Below are positions 1-10,737 of a DNA stretch of 64,000 bases, one piece after another. A program made the position numbers and the translations under genes. Under the pieces are notes generated by a model. That model was not told the origin of the DNA. It ran no database searches and saw only the letters and a program-made list of their open reading frames with translations. Numbering within the stretch: the first letter of the stretch is position 1; each line of letters begins with the position of its first letter. Source of the stretch: Manduca sexta (Eukaryota > Arthropoda > Insecta > Lepidoptera > Sphingidae); the NCBI RefSeq assembly GCF_014839805.1, contig NC_051124.1:7998001-8062000 (forward strand), in the 5' to 3' direction.

Positions 1-29
1 GAATAATTAGACAGAAATATTATGTAATT

Positions 30-436
30 TTGATCGCGGCTTCGCTCGCGTGATGCAGATTTCTGGAATGAAAGTCCCCCTGTATATTTTTCCGGGTTAG
101 AAAGTAGCCTTTAAACTTCCCAGGGTCTTAAACTATCTCCATACCAAATTTCATAAAAATCCGTTCAGTAGATTTTGAGAAAATCGATAAAATACAGACA
201 GAACGAAAAGAGGACCATTTTTATACGGATAGGTAGATTTATATCTTTGCTATGCCCATGTGAAAAAGAAAATCCGGCTAAAAGTCCTGATTATATTTTT
301 CGGGATAAAAGTAATCATAAACTTCAAGAGAAATATAACTTTTTATTAGTGAAAAAAAAATCAAAATCGGTTTAGTGGTTCCTGAGATTAACTAGTTCAC
401 ACAAACAAACTGTTCAGTTTATATATTAGTATAGAT
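30..436 (+). mobile_element. Retroelement tail, GCGGCTTCGC family (copy 1)
   Basis: The segment opens with a GCGGCTTCGCTCGCG head, has the internal landmarks TTTTTCCGGGTTAGAAAGTAGCC and CTATCTCCATACCAAATTTC in diverged form, and ends near TTAGTATAGAT. This head-to-tail order recurs at least seven times in the window and is common in lepidopteran genomes, where such tails are usually assigned to RTE-like LINEs or their SINE partners. The family name is an inference; the relationship among the copies here is seen directly. Confidence 0.7.
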
Positions 437-659
437 TTGTAACATCATTAACACTTTATTTTGATCATGATTGATGGCACGATTTTAGAAAATATTTTAA
501 ATATATTACGTATTGAATTCAAAGTATACTGATAAATAGCCAAATTATTTTTATTATTTATCTTTATTTTGTTTCTGGTTAATGTATATTTTCAACATCA
601 TCAGATTTTAACTTACGTATAAAAATATTCTTCATTATTCCTTTCCCATTTGTGATTTA

Positions 660-945
660 TTGTCAAAACACATTGATGGTGGTAGGACATATTTTGTATT
701 CGCTCGAATTGCGACTACCGCACCCAGTGTTACAACCCGCCATAGTTGTTCACGGAAGTGTGTCGCGTTCCGGTTTAGCCTGTGTTATCCGGTTCAAACA
801 GGTCCGCATAATGGTATATCAACTGCCGAGGAGTAATCATCTCTCGCCAGTCGACATTCTATATGGACCCCAAATCGCTTACCATCATGTGCAGTTGGTC
901 ACTCTACTGTGCTCTACGAAAAAGACACAACAAATTTATTAAAAG
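660..945 (+). mobile_element. Diverged LINE-tail-like repeat (copy 1)
   Basis: This is a GC-richer stretch in AT-rich surroundings. Its 3' part reads like a diverged version of the CGCTTACCATCA tail family seen at 29206-29508 and 54449-54676. The matching stretch in copy 2 is about 13092-13380. A 96-codon ORF crosses it, but the same frame is broken in copy 2, so I treat it as repeat rather than gene. Confidence 0.4.
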
Positions 946-2172
946 CTAAGCTTAGGCATGGGCCAGCTTCTAGGCATGGGCAATGCAAAAAATTATTTTG
1001 ATATTTTTAAACAATATCCATATTTACATATTAAAAGGACAGACAAAAAGAGACTATACATAGACATTTATTTGGTTGCGTTGAAAAAGAATCAAATTGG
1101 GTTTATAGAGAGTAGAGAGAGAGAGAGAGAAACATATTACAATATATTACATAATTGATATAAAATATAGCAAAGCTCTTAAAAAATATCGCATTTGATA
1201 CACGGAAGAATATTTGTTTGATTATTATCTCAAAAAATATTATTATTTTGATATATCAATGTTTTACCCATGCCTAATGCAGCCGTTGTTAATGTAAATA
1301 CGTGCGGAGAGTATTAACATGACTGCTGTCACAGTCGGGTAAATAACTATAGTTCGCAAAATAACGAGTGTTTAGCGAATTTTGTAGAAAATTTAGGTCG
1401 ATCCTATTTTCTGAGACGCGCACACTCAATTTGCTAAGTTAAACAACCGTTTACTTTTTTCAGAAAGTTGAACAAATAGCAATTGTTTGATGAAAGTTCC
1501 TTCGACCTCCGGGTTGCTTGATTAAAAACCGCTTCAAGCACTATGCGTCCCATCGTTTGCATTTAGTTTGTTTAGTTTCATTGGATTAAAACTCATCTCA
1601 TATGTTATATATTTGTTTATATTGTGTTATACTGTAGCCTGAGATAGCCATGATCGTTTTGTAAATAAAACATCGTATAAATTATTGGTATTTCATAATC
1701 CTTAACATATTTATTGTCAAAAAGCCAACTGTAAATTGCACAAATCTCATTTCTGTTTCACTCGTAAATTTAGACGTATCGACATCCAACAACGGTTGCT
1801 TATGTAATTCATTAATAATTGTGTTTAAGTTATACAAATTTACGCAGCGTACAAAAGTCCAAACCAAACATAGAGGTCCGCACCGGACCAGTTTGTGTTT
1901 GTATAAATAAAACAATATGTTTTATTAATTTGGTTTAAACCAAATGATCGAAAACTTTTATAGACGAATAAGAGTTGATAACACTTCCTCTTATATGCTC
2001 TACGAATATACTATAGTACCATAAGTATCTTCTGAGACATGAAACTTTATTGCATTGCAATAAAACATTACTATATTTGTTTTAAACTTATTACTACCAA
2101 ATAATAAAACGATTATAATACTCAAAAATTATTTTATTTATTGGTGTATTTTTTAAAATTCTTGAATAACGA
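946..2172. other. AT-rich non-coding stretch
   Basis: No supported gene. It holds a short GA microsatellite at about 1108-1131 and ORFs under 80 codons that are disrupted in copy 2 (13380-14616). Confidence 0.6.
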
Positions 2173-2352
2173 GATAACCTTGCCTTCGCCTGATGGTAAG
2201 CGTTACGACTGCCCATAAACAGTAGAAAACCATCCAACCTCTTGAATGGCCTTCAAACCAGAACACAACAGTGACGACACACTGCTGCTTAGCGGCAGAT
2301 AGACATTATGATACGTAACCAGCCGGACTGTCGTATGAAAGACCTACAACCA
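2173..2352 (-). mobile_element. LINE-tail/SINE fragment, GCTGCTTGGCGGCAG family (copy 1)
   Basis: On the minus strand this matches the family represented at 20630-20928 and 37820-38126. Shared landmarks are CGCCTGATGGTAAGCG, the CCCATAAACAGTAGAAA stretch, and the CACTGCTGCTTAGCGGCAG block. It lacks the middle part of the family. Copy 2 carries the same insertion at 14617-14798, so it predates the divergence of the two copies. Confidence 0.65.
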
Positions 2353-4328
2353 GTGGAGTATTTCGAAACAAAGTCCAATTATGGCTATTAATAGCAATAA
2401 AAAAACACGCATAACTATTATATGACTTACTGCCACGCAGTAGAACGACGTAATGAAACGACTGTCGGGTAGTTTACGAAGTAATCTTTTAGTGTGAGAA
2501 TACTTTATGAGTATTCCGTAAGTTCCAATACAGATTGATTTTATTCATATTTTATCACTTAGAATAGCGTTTGGAAATACAGTTTAGTAACATTTTTTTT
2601 AGAAAAATTAGATATCCTAGATGACTTATAGGTTTCATTTTATTTAAGACAGGTATATTATTAAAATTTATTGATTTGCATTTGTATATTTTGTGATAAG
2701 AATATAATTCTAATATTTCTTTTATATTACATGGTGCCTTTTATATTTATGGCAGCGGTTTTCGACGAAGAATTCAATGGTCTTTCCACAGTTTAAAAAT
2801 AATGACTTTATTCCCGGGCATTAATAGCTCGGAGAAAGCGAGATAAAGAACAATAGAATACGGTGAATGTGTTAAAACATTGAATGCGCAGGAAGTGAAA
2901 AAGCTTCTAAAGGGAAATTGCTCTATCGTCGGTCTACCCTCATTCATGAATAAGTCATGCCGGCTATGTTTTAAAAAATAACCTATAAGGATGAAAATCG
3001 GGAAAAGTATATAACCATATCCCTGTGCCAAATTTCTTGCACATAGGCTACTTTTTTGTTATATCCATACAAATGATTTTGCGTTTACTTCCAACAGACA
3101 TCCAAATATTCAAACATTTGCACAAACCTTGGCGTTGTAAGAGTATAAGATTGGCAGGATTTGAATTTACATAAAATGTAAATATACAGTGCTCGTAGCT
3201 CAGTGAACCCGAGGGATGTGCACCTAATAGTTGGTGGTGTGGTAATTTAATCGTAAATTCAGTATTGGGCCTCTGTAAGTCTGTCTCTACATCATAATAT
3301 GCTCATTATTTAATTAATATGTATACAAACATTGGTGCACAATAAATTTTTGTTCATTTAAAAGTATTATTTCAATATACTGTTAGTACGTACAATGTAC
3401 CTACATATTTTGTAGCGGTAATACCATACTGTAAGGTTATCAATAGATTACGTTTAATTTAATTTAAAACTATTCTAGATTTATTTTACGTAATGAGCAT
3501 AAATAATATACAACAGAGACTAGGCTAAAAAGAAGTACAAATGGAGTTCTCATTGCAATAGATGATTATAATTTCAACGCAACGATTAAATTGCGATTTA
3601 TCTTTTAACAGATTACGTGTTCGCGTTAATATTATGTACATGGTCATTGAGTTATAACGAGAAATATAATAATAACTGTTACAAGTTTTTTTTAATAACT
3701 GTATTTCTCCACTTGGATACAATTAAAGCTACCTAAATCAAACCTACCCATACCTGCTTAAAATTCGGAGCGGAACCGGAAAGTCTCATAGGGCTTTTGA
3801 ATTATTAATTGTGTGACGTAAAAGAAAACATTACTAAATGGTAATAAATTAATATCATCATTAGTCGAACAATGTCAGTGAATGACGCAAAACAACTATA
3901 ATAAAAGATTACAATTTGTAATACAAAATATTGACGTAAAACTAACCATAGTTTGGCAGACAGGTGGTCATGCGTTGCAGTGTGTTACGTACAATAAGTT
4001 ACACATTGTTAAATTATGGTCTTGTATTGAATATTCAGAGTAAGTCACGAGCTATATACGTGCAGGAAACAATGCAGACAAAAGATTTCGTTGTATACAT
4101 GTCAACGAGTTTTGGCTGAAAACGTTCTAGATTATCCACCTGAGCCATTATATGGTAGCGGAAGCAGCTATTTATGGCCTAGAAAAAATCTGTTTCTTAT
4201 TTTGAAAATGTATTGAAACTAGTCAGAAGAAAATTGTAATGCAAATTTAATAAACAACGGTCGAAAACGCTTTTAAAAGATTTCTTATCAATTATTTGTT
4301 TACGTACGCTTTGAATAATATACTAACA
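2353..4328. other. AT-rich non-coding stretch up to the gap
   Basis: No supported gene. At 2974-2975 this copy lacks the 253 bases that copy 2 has at 15493-15745. The stretch ends without any sequence signal at the N run, consistent with a contig end. Confidence 0.6.
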
Positions 4329-4828
4329 NNNNNNNNNNNNNNNNNNNNNNNNNNNNNNNNNNNNNNNNNNNNNNNNNNNNNNNNNNNNNNNNNNNNNNNN
4401 NNNNNNNNNNNNNNNNNNNNNNNNNNNNNNNNNNNNNNNNNNNNNNNNNNNNNNNNNNNNNNNNNNNNNNNNNNNNNNNNNNNNNNNNNNNNNNNNNNNN
4501 NNNNNNNNNNNNNNNNNNNNNNNNNNNNNNNNNNNNNNNNNNNNNNNNNNNNNNNNNNNNNNNNNNNNNNNNNNNNNNNNNNNNNNNNNNNNNNNNNNNN
4601 NNNNNNNNNNNNNNNNNNNNNNNNNNNNNNNNNNNNNNNNNNNNNNNNNNNNNNNNNNNNNNNNNNNNNNNNNNNNNNNNNNNNNNNNNNNNNNNNNNNN
4701 NNNNNNNNNNNNNNNNNNNNNNNNNNNNNNNNNNNNNNNNNNNNNNNNNNNNNNNNNNNNNNNNNNNNNNNNNNNNNNNNNNNNNNNNNNNNNNNNNNNN
4801 NNNNNNNNNNNNNNNNNNNNNNNNNNNN
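4329..4828. other. Scaffold gap (500 N)
   Basis: Exactly 500 unknown bases, a conventional placeholder length, so the real distance between the flanks is unknown. The two long ORFs spanning it are artefacts of translating N. Confidence 0.99.
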
Positions 4829-4921
4829 GTTGGGGTCTTTATTAAAACTTCCACGGATTTGTTCACTGGTTTATTTCGAATCTGCTTATCTCGTACCAAT
4901 TTTCTTATTCTGCCTCGAACT

Positions 4922-4934
4922 ACAAACTACGCAT
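4922..4934. repeat. Left target-site duplication of the Jockey LINE
   Basis: ACAAACTACGCAT lies immediately left of the poly(T) and recurs exactly at 10725-10737. The last T may belong to the tail, which would make the duplication 12 or 13 bp. Confidence 0.93.
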
Positions 4935-5176
4935 TTTTTTTTTTTTTTTTGATCCTGTCTTACGTTTGTTAGCCTGGCAAGGGCCGGCTTATACAAACAC
5001 ACCGGTCTTGCGGGTGCGTGCTTTAGGCACTGCGAGCCCTTAAGTGACCATGCTGAGGGCGACCCTCTAAAGGGTCACGACCTCGGCTCAGGACGGCCAC
5101 TGAGAGGATGTTTTTGGGGACATCAGCGATTATGGAAACGCGAAAGGGCGAAAAACGACCTAACCGTCTAACATGT
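4935..5176 (-). other. 3' UTR and poly(A) of the Jockey LINE
   Basis: About 225 bases follow the end of the last RT-side frame at 5177, then an A-run on the minus strand (T4935-4950). GC content is high like the rest of the element and falls abruptly at the tail. Confidence 0.8.
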
Positions 5177-8100
5177 TTACATCGGCGCCCGGGCCGGAAT
5201 TATCAGAAGGGTCGGGAGGACGGGGGACGCGGCGAGGTCCTCGACGGCGAGGACGGAGCAGCGGTCGTGTTGAGTGTTTGAGCTTTTAAGCAGCTCGTGC
5301 TTTCTACGTATTGCCAGAGTTATATCGTCCTCTGGATCTGATAAGACTGAACGCGGTCTTCTCCATTTGGCGCGGTCAAATGGAGTGTATTTAGAATTTA
5401 GTCGGATTAACGGATTCGGGTGATTGACCGCCTTATCGAAATAGCGTCTGCTGGCCATGTGCATAAAGTGCCTGATGGTCGGCATATCGGTGTCCACGTG
5501 GAGGTTGCGATTGCGAACGTACCACGGGGCATCGAGTGCACGTCTGAGGAATTTGTTTTGTAACACCTGCAGACGCTGAAGTCGAGCAGGCGGTATATGC
5601 GCGAATACGGGGACGCGTACGTCATGATCGGTCTAACGCACGTAGTAAAGATCCTAATCTTGTTGCGGATAGACATCTTACTTTTTCTGTTTAAGAGCCA
5701 GTGGAGCTGGCCCATCGCGAATGCGGCTCGCGCGCGTACCGCATTTACGTGTGGGGCGAAGGTCAACCTCTGATCAAGGATCACACCTAGATATTTGACC
5801 TTATGGGTCCAAGGGATGATTTGAGACAATCTAACTGAAGCGTTAGGCGCTTCTTTCTGAAGCTTCCTATGGAATAGGATAGCTTGGCTTTTGGAGGGTT
5901 GACAGTGATGCGCCATTTGCGAAACCACTCGCCGAGCTGGTCGGCGGCGGCCTGCAAAATGCGCACCACATGTTCCGGTTCTCTACGTGAAGCGTAGATC
6001 GCCGTGTCGTCCGCGAAGAGCGCCAGATGGGCGTCTTTGTATTTAGGAATATCGCTAGTATATAGCGAGAAGAGAAAGGTGATAGCGCGGAGCCTTGCGG
6101 GACTCCGGCCGAGATGGTATGACGAGGAGAGGGTGCCCTCGACACGATATTTGAAACCGCGATTCGACAAAACTCTCGTATGATGTGCACGAGCTGTGTG
6201 GGCACGTTGAGAGTGTACAGCTTGTACAACAAGCCGTTGTGCCACACTTTGTCGAATGCTTTCTCAATATCGAAGAAGAGAGCACCGGTATAGAATCCTA
6301 ACTTAAATCTGGAATAGACATGCTCCGTGATGCGGAGTATCTGATGCACGCAACTGTGCCTATTTCGAAAACCAAACTGCTCTGGAGGGAGCAGATTGTG
6401 GGAGTGAGCTACTATTTTGAGACGGTCGAGGACGATCCGCTCATAAAGTTTCCCTATCGTGCTAAGTAGGCTAATGGGCCTATAAGAGGCCGGTTCTGAC
6501 GCGGGTTTACCCGGCTTGTGAATTCCTATCACGACTGCTTCTTTCCAGGCCTCAGGAAAGTAGCAGTTCTGGAATGCTGCATTGAGGATGTCAGCAAGAA
6601 TCTTGACCAGATGCCCCGGTAGCATTTTCAGTAACCTAGTGGGGATACCGTCAGCCCCGGGGGCTTTTCGCCTATTTAGTGCCTTGATCAGAGTGACGAC
6701 TTCTTCGATCGTCACCGGCGCGAGGTCGGGGGCGCGTCGACGTCCGGGTCGATTGTTTGAAATGGTCGCGGAATAGGCGGCGAAGGGATCGCGTTCCTAC
6801 TTTCGACAAAAGTGTCTACCGCAACAAGATGATCGTGGTCTACGGGAATTGTTTCGAGCGAGCATTGAGACTGCAGGGTGGAGGCTAATAATTCCGCTTT
6901 CTCGTCGTCGTCAAACGCGGGGCGTTGATTCGGACGATTGAGCGGGGGAAAAGAGGCCACATCCTTTCTCTTGAAAGAGCGGACCAGCTTCCAAAAGGCA
7001 TGTGGGTCGGTTGGATTTCCGACAAGTGCTGCTCCCACCTCGAATCGACGGCGTCCTTTACGCGACGTCTGGCCTCACGTTGGAGGTAACGCGCGAGACG
7101 CCGTCGATCCGGGAGGGTCAGACACGCAGGCCTTTAGTGCTGCGTTTCGCCTCCTCAGCACCCATCTCACGTCATCGGGAAGATGCCCTTGACCGTTGCC
7201 GGTCTCGGGCACCCTCTCGGAGCTTTCGCTCAAGACGTGGTGTAGATGGTTGGTGAAGGAGCGAATCGCGCCGGTCGTTTCCTCGCGAGTCACGATGTTG
7301 GGCGGAATAGAAGAGAGCATTAGATGAAGTATCGGCGAGTTTGGTGCTCAAGAGCCGCCAATTCGTCGACACTTTCACCCTGTCGTTAGGACCTGTGTCT
7401 GAGGGACCGTTATGGGGGCCTAGATCTAGGATCACAGGTCTGTGGTCTGAATCTAACTCGTGTAACACTCGCAGGGAACGCACGTTGAGACATACGTTCC
7501 TTACGAGTGCTATATCTAAAATATCTGGTCTGTAACTATCGTCTACGAAGCTATAGTGCGTGGGTTCAGAAGGAACCAGAATGCTCATGTCAATCTCGTC
7601 AAGACAGCTCTCGAGTACCGCACCCCTACCATTGGTAGAGTTGCAGTTCAGAGAGTGTTCTTGGCGTTAAGGTCGCCCGCCAGAAGGACGGACTCCCCAT
7701 ACTAAGTAGGGTTACAAGTTCGTTGGAGTGAAGCTCCTTACTGGGAGAGATAGGCCGAGATCAGAGTGATCGGCGGGTGTCCTGTCATAGAAAGCCTGCA
7801 CACTGAAGCCTCAATGCTGCTCACTTTCGGGGGTCGAGAGGTATGCAATGCAGGGACCTTTTGTAAAATATATGAGAGTGCCACCTTTAGGGCCATCGGT
7901 GCGATCGTTTCGCACGAGATTGAAATTGGGAAGTTTGGGACTTCGTTGGGAGGGTTTGAGGAACGTTTCCTGGAGGAGGAAGACGTCCAATTTATGATCG
8001 CGAGCAAAGTCTGAGAGTTCGGCTCGTTGGCCGCGTAAACCATTAAGGTTGAAAAAGCCCACTCTGAGGGAGCGAGGCTTGAGTCGCGATGGGTTATTTC

Positions 8101-8215
8101 CGTTTGGAGAAGCCATTACGGAGAGAAATGGATTCCATGGTGAGTTGGTAGATGCGCTGTTGCGCGTTATAAATTGGGCGAAAAGGACTGAGTCAGAGCG
8201 ACCCAGTGCCTTCAT
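5177..8215 (-). pseudogene. Jockey ORF2: endonuclease and reverse transcriptase, frameshifted
   Basis: ORF2 nicks the target DNA and reverse-transcribes the element RNA. The start ATG at 8215 overlaps the ORF1 stop at 8193 in another frame. Endonuclease motifs in order: FFNLNG (about 8060), LLQETFL (about 8000), GDLNAKN (about 7670) and SDHRPV (about 7455). RT motifs: KAPGADGIP, YRPISLL, FFDIEKAFDKVWH, SAGVPQGSALSP and LFADDTAIY (about 6025), so the metal-binding aspartates are present. The C-terminal part (5566-5177) is the usual Jockey tail beginning with NKFLRRALDAPWYVRN. Frame breaks lie near 7648 (a TGG-AAC codon pair reads TGAAC), 7300, 7070, 6715, 6095, 5900 and 5600. In each, adding or removing one base restores the motif frame, several in homopolymers. 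No large deletion is seen. Confidence 0.92.
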
Positions 8216-10013
8216 TTTGGACGAGCAGTCGTGGATCAGCGCGTGGAGTTCGATAATCTCTGGGGAAACCAGAGAATGAAGAAGCCGCGCCGCTAGACGT
8301 CGGAGTCGCCGCCACCTGGGGTTTGGATGGTGCGGGAGCCTTCGACTTGACTACCTTGGAAGAGGTAGCCTTGGAGGTCGAGGGCGTTGGGACGGGAGCG
8401 GGAACAGTGGCCGCCGCTGCTGGTGTTGTGGCCGGGGTGGCGGGAGATCCTCCGGGAGAACCACCGCCCTGGGCCTGGGGACGCGAGTCGGCACGTACCG
8501 TGGCGGGAAACCACGGGTTACGTGTCGGGGCTGGGGCCAAACGAATTTTTCAGCCTGAGGGGCCTTGGCCTTAGGGGCCTGATTGGTCCTATAATTGGAC
8601 TTGTATTTGGGTGCTCGTGGGCACCCCGGTAATGGCCGGATGGCCAGATTGCCGGCAGTTGGTGCACGAAGGCGGCTCCGTGCACTGGGACCTATCTTTC
8701 GGACGCGGGCACTCTGACGTGCCGTGCTCGCCGAGGCACTTGACGCACCTGGCGGGAGGCGACAGCCACGCGAGTTGTGGCCATACTTCTGGCAGTTGTG
8801 ACACTGCGCAACCTCGCTAGTCTTATGTGGGGTCTCGACGGTGAAGCCGCCAAGGCCCGAGATGTCGCGAAGCTCGTAAAGAGCTTTTACGTCCGCGGGG
8901 GTAGCCAAGATGGCGAGGACCATCTCGTACTGTATGCCACGTCGTGACAAACGCGATTTACGGTGCATCCGGTGCACCTCTAGGGCTGCGATGCCCTTGG
9001 CTTGGAGGCCTTGTTGGACCTCGGCGGCCGACATTTGGAGGGGTATGCCACGGATGACATATCTATAGCGGCGCTCGTCCGGGAGCGCAAAGGTGTAATA
9101 ATGATAGCGTTTGCTATCTAGAAATTTGGTCAACTCGCGGTGATCGCTAATTGACCCGGGCTGGAGGGACAGCAGTTTTTGGCCACTGTTCCAGGCGTTG
9201 GGCGGGATTTTAATGCCCCCACTGGTGAGGGCATCAAAAGGACTGAAGGGAGGCCCCTTCAGGAAGCTGAAGATTAACCTTCGGTGGCTTTTAGGCCCCT
9301 TAGGTTGGGTCGGTGGCGACGAATCCGTCGAGCTAGCGGGCGCGGGCTGGGAAGCCGCGGGTTTTGTTTTGCGCAGAAGGCGCGGACGGCGCAGAAGGCG
9401 CTTGGGACGCAGGAGCGTCTGAGCCACGCTGCTTCTTCCTGCGCCCGTTCCTCACGGTCGTGAAGCCATCGTCATCGAGGTCCGACGACGCGGCCCCAGA
9501 CCGTGATTCGCTGGGGTCAGGGGAAACAGGTCGCTTGGACGCGCAAGCGACGGGGACAGCGGAAAGCTGGGGTGCGCCTGGATCGGAATCCATGGCGAGG
9601 TCGGGATCGACGGCACCGGCCGGGCTCCCGGGCGGACTAGGTCCGTCCGAGGACTCGGCCGACTCCGACGAGTCCGAGGAAGAGGATGACTCAGATGAGT
9701 CGGTAGAGGTCGCGGGTGACGCGGGTGAAGCGGGTGACTCCGGTGAGTCAGGCACCGCACGGGGGGCATTGGCGACCACTAGTGAGTGGACCAGAGAGCA
9801 GAACATTGGGTCGCTCTTAATGTATTCTGCGATGGTTGTCAGCAAGGCGTTTTTTGTCTTGCCGACCTCCACCGCGGGCTCGTCAGTGTCCATAGGCCTA
9901 GATTCAGCCATTGCGGGCGAATCCGGGCCTAGGGGGCACTTAAAATAGAATGATTGAAGGGCCGCGAGTGGGTTCGGGACCCGGGTGCGTTCCGCCTGGG
10001 AAAGAACCCACAA
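8193..10013 (-). pseudogene. Jockey ORF1: gag-like nucleocapsid protein, frameshifted
   Basis: ORF1 of such LINEs binds element RNA and forms the ribonucleoprotein. The likely start is the ATG at 9911 or 9893 (MDTDEP); the frame is open back to 10013. The N-terminal third is acidic and rich in Ser, Pro and Glu. A frame change near 9365 in an AAAACAAAACC run leads to the second piece (9427-8351), with a PRE_C2HC-like region around YRYVIRGIPLQMSAAEV and a first knuckle CHNCQKYGHNSRGC (about 8805-8764). Knuckle two (CVKCLGEHGTSEC) and the start of knuckle three (CTNCRQSGH) sit in another frame (8804-8589). The end of knuckle three (GCPRAPKY) is back in the former frame. The Pro/Ala-rich C-terminus is in frame 8540-8193. 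Thus at least four one-base shifts break an otherwise complete protein. Confidence 0.88.
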
Positions 10014-10724
10014 GAAACCAGGCGGCTATCGCACAGAGAGCGAACGCGTGATTTTAAGTGAAACGAACAAACGTCCCCGGGTGGGTGTGCCCGGGGTTGT
10101 GTGTGATGAGTGACCCTCCCCGCCGGGTGTAGTCTTGGGGGGATGTACTTATAATTAGGTGTGCCCTAAGCTTGTATCCCTTTGCCAATCTTAATGTGCG
10201 AAAGGGTTCCTAACAATCCGTGCGACGTAATCGATATTGGACCTTTTTATGGGTCCGCACGCTCAACCGTCACACGGGATGGAGTGAAAAGGAAAGGTAG
10301 GGTTGGGAAGGAGATATGCGGGGAAACTGTGGTGTGTCTCCACAGCTTCCTTGTCCGCACCCGTCCGGCTTCGCTTTAGCCCTGAGGGGCGCAGCGCGGG
10401 CTGGTCACCGCTAGCTCGGCTTGTTATCACCGTTAGGTTTACCACCGAGCTAACCCTGAAGGGGCAAAATTGTCGAGAAACGATACAGAAACGGGTTTGA
10501 CCCTGTCCTGAGAAGGACGCGGCCGGACCCAAACAAAGGACGCAGGTAACAACAGGGACAATGCCCTATTGTTTCCTTTGTCCGTGGCGTGCAGCGAGGT
10601 CGCTGCGGTCGTTCCGAGCAGGTACTCGGAAACGGGACAATGGCTTTACCGAGCAGGTACTCGGAAAAAGCCAAAGGGACCGCTCGAGTCGGGTGCTCAG
10701 AGCGGAGTGTGAGTGCTGTTCTTG
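10014..10724 (-). promoter_or_regulatory. 5' UTR and probable internal promoter of the LINE
   Basis: This stretch lies between the element 5' end and ORF1. It contains CCGAGCAGGTACTCGG twice, at 10614-10629 and 10649-10664 (period 35). Each copy is an imperfect palindrome. Jockey-type LINEs carry an internal promoter downstream of their first base, so these repeats are candidate regulatory units; that role is inference. Confidence 0.6.
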
Positions 10725-10737
10725 ACAAACTACGCAT
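10725..10737. repeat. Right target-site duplication of the Jockey LINE
   Basis: ACAAACTACGCAT matches 4922-4934 exactly and defines the element 5' boundary at 10724. Confidence 0.93.

Larger units (their letters stand above)
1..4328. repeat. Duplicated block, copy 1 (ends at the scaffold gap)
   Basis: This block aligns from its first base to its last base before the N run with 12429-17104, in the same orientation. The copies differ by many one- to few-base indels, often in homopolymer runs, by a 69-base segment (14987-15055) and by about 253 bases (15493-15745) found only in copy 2. Copy 1 runs to the left edge of the window, so its true left boundary is unknown. The match ends exactly where the gap starts, which is what an uncollapsed haplotype or contig overlap looks like. 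I see no gene in it; the short ORFs are not kept open between the two copies. Confidence 0.95.
4935..10724 (-). mobile_element. Near-complete Jockey-superfamily non-LTR retrotransposon
   Basis: The element is transcribed on the minus strand. Its 5' end is at 10724 (starting CAAGAACAGCACTC) and its 3' poly(A) is seen as T-run 4935-4950. A perfect 13-bp target-site duplication flanks it, the mark of target-primed reverse transcription. From 5' to 3' it carries a GC-rich 5' UTR with a duplicated CCGAGCAGGTACTCGG palindrome, a gag-like ORF1 with CCHC knuckles, an ORF2 with apurinic-type endonuclease and reverse transcriptase, and a short 3' UTR. ORF1 with PRE_C2HC and CCHC knuckles overlapping an endonuclease-RT ORF2 is the Jockey layout; the exact clade is inferred. 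The frames are interrupted by at least ten shifts, mostly single-base, so the copy is either recently dead or carries sequencing indels. Confidence 0.93.

Noticed and set aside
652..942. 96-codon ORF with a related ORF in copy 2 (13003-13251)
   Set aside because: The frame is not kept between the two copies, and the region resembles a retroelement tail.
4296..4952. 218- and 199-codon ORFs across the gap
   Set aside because: They consist almost wholly of translated N and carry no information.
8323..8574. Plus-strand Gly/Ala/Val-rich ORFs and others at 9364-9948 inside the LINE
   Set aside because: They are antisense shadows of the gag coding sequence; all LINE motifs are on the minus strand.
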